This document shows, piece by piece, positions 30,860 through 32,943 of a stretch of DNA of 32,943 bases. Origin of the DNA: a virus; IMG/VR virus record IMGVR_UViG_3300046488_000111, positions 1 to 32,943 of that record; one strand, 5' to 3'. Numbering within the stretch: the first letter of the stretch is position 1; the number at the start of each line of letters is the position of its first letter. The position numbers were made by a program, and so were the translations under genes. Under the pieces are notes generated by a model, which saw nothing but the letters and a program-made list of their open reading frames with translations, was not told the DNA's origin and did no database searches.

Positions 30860-30935
30860 GAAAAAGGCGGAGGCCCCAGCCGTGCTAGATTGTCGATTCC
30901 CCAACCGATCAACCTTCACGAAAGGAGCCTCCATG
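30860..30935. repeat. 76-bp leader repeat, copy 1
   Basis: It shares 74 of 76 bases with 31626-31701 (differences at 30875 and 30913). It lies between divergent genes and ends with the ATG of the 30933 gene. It contains the Shine-Dalgarno AAAGGAG. Confidence 0.9.
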
Positions 30936-31151
30936 GAGCTGACTCGAGAACAGGAAATGCAGGCATACACGGATGCGCTAGGCGCCATCGTTACCGCCGT
31001 CGCCTGGCAGGTCGACCCGATTCGGCTCCTGGCCGACCTCAAGCTGCTCGCCGGTATCAGCGCCAAAGCAGGCAACGGGCCATCTGCGGGATTGATCGAC
31101 GAATTGGCGCGGACCGTCGAGCGCCGCGTCCTTGGGAGCAAAGCTCACTGA
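30933..31151 (+). CDS. Small plus-strand early protein A
   Basis: The 72-residue helical protein starts MELTREQEMQAYTDALGAIV and contains IRLLADLKLLAGISAKAG. It has no membrane segment and no recognised family. AAAGGAG lies 5 nt before the ATG within the 76-bp repeat that also precedes the gene at 31699. It runs against the surrounding minus-strand genes, so it is expressed from its own promoter, possibly within the repeat. Its product is unlike the 31699 product. Confidence 0.65.
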   Translation: MELTREQEMQAYTDALGAIVTAVAWQVDPIRLLADLKLLAGISAKAGNGPSAGLIDELARTVERRVLGSKAH

Positions 31152-31183
31152 GCAAGGCCATCTTCTCTCCGTGAGATCCGGGG

Positions 31184-31582
31184 TCATGCACGCCTCCCCT
31201 CGATGGTGAGTATCTGGACACCGCCGGAGAGCGCGGGCGGCGTTCCCGTCGGCGCATAGGGCCAGCCCCGCAGCTGAGACCCGCTCTGCGCGAAACCAGA
31301 CACACGTGGCAGCGGGCGCTTGCCGATCCTTTGCTTGCGCTTCGGGACCAACCAGACCACCTTCGGCGCGCCAGACTTCGGAATGCGCCTCGCCGTTGAA
31401 TCGATCTCCGAAGCGACGGCGCCGGTGCGCTCGAACACCAGGACCAGATTGCGGATGGTGCTCAGCGACAAATCCATCTTCGCCGCCAGCGCATGGATCG
31501 TGCTGCGCGGCTTGTCGCGCAACAACTGCAAGAACTCCTCACGCCGGGCCGGATCTCTGCAAACCCATGCGCGGGTTCCCAT
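31184..31582 (-). CDS. Winged-helix/HTH regulator
   Basis: The 132-residue protein starts MGTRAWVCRDPARREEFLQL and contains STIHALAAKMDLSLSTIRNL, a good helix-turn-helix with recognition helix at STIRNL. A wing-like basic strand follows (TARRIPKSGAPKVVWLV) and a long disordered tail. The ATG at 31582 was preferred to a longer frame that would start inside the 76-bp repeat. It is divergent from the 31699 gene with the second repeat copy between, so this repeat is a candidate operator for this or another phage regulator. Confidence 0.65.
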   Translation of the reverse strand: MGTRAWVCRDPARREEFLQLLRDKPRSTIHALAAKMDLSLSTIRNLVLVFERTGAVASEIDSTARRIPKSGAPKVVWLVPKRKQRIGKRPLPRVSGFAQSGSQLRGWPYAPTGTPPALSGGVQILTIEGRRA

Positions 31583-31625
31583 GGCCGCGCGCCTATTCCA
31601 CCTGCGCGCGCGGCGCGCGACGGTG

Positions 31626-31701
31626 GAAAAAGGCGGAGGCTCCAGCCGTGCTAGATTGTCGATTCCCCAACCGATCAATCTTCACGAAAGGAGCCTCCAT
31701 G
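31626..31701. repeat. 76-bp leader repeat, copy 2
   Basis: Near-identical to copy 1. GGAGGCTCC (31635-31643) is the exact inverse of GGAGCCTCC (31690-31698), which holds the Shine-Dalgarno sequence. An mRNA hairpin could hide the ribosome binding site. In copy 1 one base of this stem is mismatched. Confidence 0.9.
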
Positions 31702-31935
31702 TCTGGTTATTGGCGCTATGCAACGAAAATCGGCGTGTTCTCGATCATGCAGAATCGTGATGGCCGTTGGCACGCCACATTCGAAGACGGCAGCCTTGGC
31801 AGCTATCATTCTCCCCAGGCGGCACTGGAAGATTTGGTTGGTGGTCACGTCGATTTCCCCGATTCCAGCGTCGACACGTCCGCGCTTGGATTACCGGACG
31901 AGCTTTCTGAATGGGAGGCCGTTAGAGCCAAATAG
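31699..31935 (+). CDS. Small plus-strand early protein B
   Basis: The 78-residue protein starts MSGYWRYATKIGVFSIMQNR and continues with a strand-rich GRWHATFEDGSLGSYHSP and then a helical AALEDLVGG and acidic tail (DELSEWEAVRAK). The N-terminal pattern is that of a small WxY/strand-turn phage domain; no named family recognised. AAAGGAG 5 nt upstream, identical leader to the gene at 30933. Its last 91 nt overlap the 3' end of the minus-strand gene 31845-32102, so the two are convergent. Confidence 0.65.
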   Translation: MSGYWRYATKIGVFSIMQNRDGRWHATFEDGSLGSYHSPQAALEDLVGGHVDFPDSSVDTSALGLPDELSEWEAVRAK

Positions 31936-32102
31936 GGCTCGGCAAACTCACGGATCGATTGCGCCAGGTTGATCGCGCCAGGCAGGTCAAGCGCCAGGCG
32001 CGCAATCGATCCATCTGGCATATCGAAGCTAACACCGATAACGCTGCCCTTTGTGTTGGTCGTACCACGCCAGGTTGCCGACTTAAAATCTGGATGGAGC
32101 AT
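31845..32102 (-). CDS. Hypothetical early protein
   Basis: The 85-residue protein starts MLHPDFKSATWRGTTNTKGS with GGGAGG just before the ATG. The central part (VIGVSFDMPDGSIARLALDL, then GAINLAQSIREFAEPYLALT) reads like a strand-rich domain followed by a helix. It begins 8 nt after the stop of the CII-like gene. Overlap with the opposite-strand gene at its 3' end makes the last ~30 residues less certain. Not recognised. Confidence 0.5.
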   Translation of the reverse strand: MLHPDFKSATWRGTTNTKGSVIGVSFDMPDGSIARLALDLPGAINLAQSIREFAEPYLALTASHSESSSGNPSADVSTLESGKST

Positions 32103-32110
32103 GCGCCTCC

Positions 32111-32515
32111 CTATTTCACCTGAGCGAGCGGCGCGCGGGTGAGTCGCTCCATTCTGTCAATCAGCGCCCGTTGCGCGGAAACGCTATCGATGAAGGTGCG
32201 CTGAAGCGCCGCTAGCTCATCAGTTGGCTCAATCACCTGGACCGCATAGCCCATCTCGGCAGCGAGAAATTGCGCCGGTGCGTGATGGCCAGCATCGTGC
32301 GCCATGCGTAGAATCCTGAGGACCTGCGAAAGCGCCAGTTTCTCGCGCCGCTCTGCGTTCAGACAATCCTTGAGCCACGCTCCGGAATGGTCCGGCGCCA
32401 GATCCGGCCGGAGCGAATGGCCTACCGTCTTGGTGCCTCCGAGCACACGCACCGCGTCGCGGATCGCATCCAAATCATCCTCGTAAATCGCAAGCGAGCC
32501 CTGGCTGGCTGTCAT
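32111..32515 (-). CDS. Phage CII-like regulator (tentative)
   Basis: The 134-residue protein starts MTASQGSLAIYEDDLDAIRD (ATG 32515; AAAGGGGG a few nt upstream). An earlier in-frame GTG has no ribosome binding site. AIRDAVRVLGGTKTVGHSLR, then RREKLALSQVLRILRMAHDA and APAQFLAAEMGYAVQ form helices resembling phage CII-type DNA-binding proteins of proteobacterial prophages. The likely role is a lysogeny or early switch regulator; the sequence match is by pattern only. Direct repeats at 32536-32554 lie in front of it. Confidence 0.6.
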   Translation of the reverse strand: MTASQGSLAIYEDDLDAIRDAVRVLGGTKTVGHSLRPDLAPDHSGAWLKDCLNAERREKLALSQVLRILRMAHDAGHHAPAQFLAAEMGYAVQVIEPTDELAALQRTFIDSVSAQRALIDRMERLTRAPLAQVK

Positions 32516-32535
32516 GTCCGCCCCCTTTCCGCAAA

Positions 32536-32554
32536 GCGCGGACACGCGCGGACA
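32536..32554. promoter_or_regulatory. Tandem GCGCGGACA repeat upstream of the CII-like gene
   Basis: GCGCGGACA occurs at 32536-32544 and 32546-32554, exactly 10 bp apart (one helical turn), with a third partial GACGCGG at 32555-32561. The inverse half TGTCCG overlaps the start codon (32515-32520). An AT-rich stretch (32565-32630) beyond them is the likely promoter. Confidence 0.35.
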
Positions 32555-32636
32555 GACGCGGCCCGGTTAAAAAAAGAGAATGTACTGCATGAAACCGTTA
32601 AATTTTTGGGACTTATATACTTAACTCCCACGGCGC

Positions 32637-32943
32637 TCATGCGAATAGCCGCGCGTTCCGCTGCGCGTCCTCAATCCGCTTGCAAGCCGTGGCGAAATGC
32701 GCTTCGTCCGCCTCTATCCCGATGAACTGACGCCCGCCTTTGAGAGCAGCCACGCCTGTCGTGGCGCTCCCCATAAACGGGTCACAAATTGTCTCGCCAG
32801 CGTCCGTAAAATCGGCCACCAAAGCGCCCATTAACCCCTCAGGCTTCTGCGTCGGGTGCGACTGCCGGTAGGCACCATCATGCAGAGACGTATTCCAGTG
32901 CCAGCAAGCAGCCCGACCGCCACCATTCCACCGTTTGCGGCCC
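32637..32943 (-). CDS. DNA adenine/cytosine-N4 methyltransferase, C-terminal part
   Basis: The frame is open at the right edge; about 101 C-terminal codons are visible. The conserved HPTQKPEGLM segment is the typical signature near the end of N6-adenine/N4-cytosine DNA methyltransferases, followed by DPFMGSATTGVAAL, the SAM-binding DPF-GSG-like motif, then RQFIGIEADEAHFATACKRI. The order (HPTQKP, then DPF) is that of the permuted beta class. It would modify phage or host DNA, for instance to resist restriction. The catalytic (D/N/S)PP(Y/W) motif lies outside the window. Confidence 0.85.
   Translation of the reverse strand, partial: GRKRWNGGGRAACWHWNTSLHDGAYRQSHPTQKPEGLMGALVADFTDAGETICDPFMGSATTGVAALKGGRQFIGIEADEAHFATACKRIEDAQRNARLFA

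Noticed and set aside
30313-31678. Two minus-strand frames sharing MIGWGIDNLARL at their N-termini
   Set aside because: The shared residues are the translated 76-bp DNA repeat in a non-coding direction, not protein homology; better starts lie downstream.
1-32943. CRISPR array, rRNA or tRNA genes, insertion sequence
   Set aside because: No regularly spaced repeats, no RNA-gene folds and no transposase were seen on either strand.

Overview
The window is most of a temperate, siphovirus-type prophage. It has a lambda-like virion-assembly module (GpA-family large terminase, gpW, lambda-type portal, gpG/gpGT-style tail chaperones, long tape measure) and a large serine recombinase at the left edge. 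Spanins with a lipobox, an LPS-style glycosyltransferase and GC-rich coding sequence point to a Gram-negative proteobacterial host. Betaproteobacteria is my best guess, but that is inference and no host gene confirms it.

Layout: the C-terminal part of a serine integrase (3-743, +) and one small + gene (772-966) converge on a very long minus-strand late block. Read right to left, in the direction of transcription, the late block runs: small terminase, large terminase, an FkbM methyltransferase/GT9 glycosyltransferase fusion, gpW, portal, a protease-capsid fusion, a DUF2190-like capsid protein, head-tail joining, tail terminator, tail tube, chaperones with a -1 frameshift, tape measure, baseplate and fibre proteins, a diversity-generating retroelement (DGR), then lysis (holin, M15 endolysin, Rz/Rz1 spanins). 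The block ends at a strong terminator (971-1005). Other intrinsic terminators separate sub-modules.

The right-hand 5 kb (about 28-32.9 kb) is the early region: a VapE-type primase/helicase, small phage regulators, an HTH protein, a CII-like protein and the end of a DNA methyltransferase. Two short plus-strand genes there are each preceded by the same 76-bp element (30860-30935 and 31626-31701; 2 mismatches), and each copy sits in a divergent intergenic region.

The standout system is the DGR at 3498-6524: target gene with variable repeat (VR), avd, template repeat (TR), reverse transcriptase. TR (4648-4764) and VR (5218-5334) differ at 16 positions. By eye, every one is an adenine in the coding-strand TR, every change alters an amino acid (12 codons), and the protein is a C-type-lectin-like tail-tip candidate. 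A small hairpin with a GGGA loop lies just downstream of VR, as at characterised DGR targets. Other points of interest are a GGGAAAC slippery heptamer in the tail chaperone gene, a four-copy TGACCAC array in front of the small terminase gene (candidate packaging site), and the methyltransferase/glycosyltransferase fusion inside the packaging genes.
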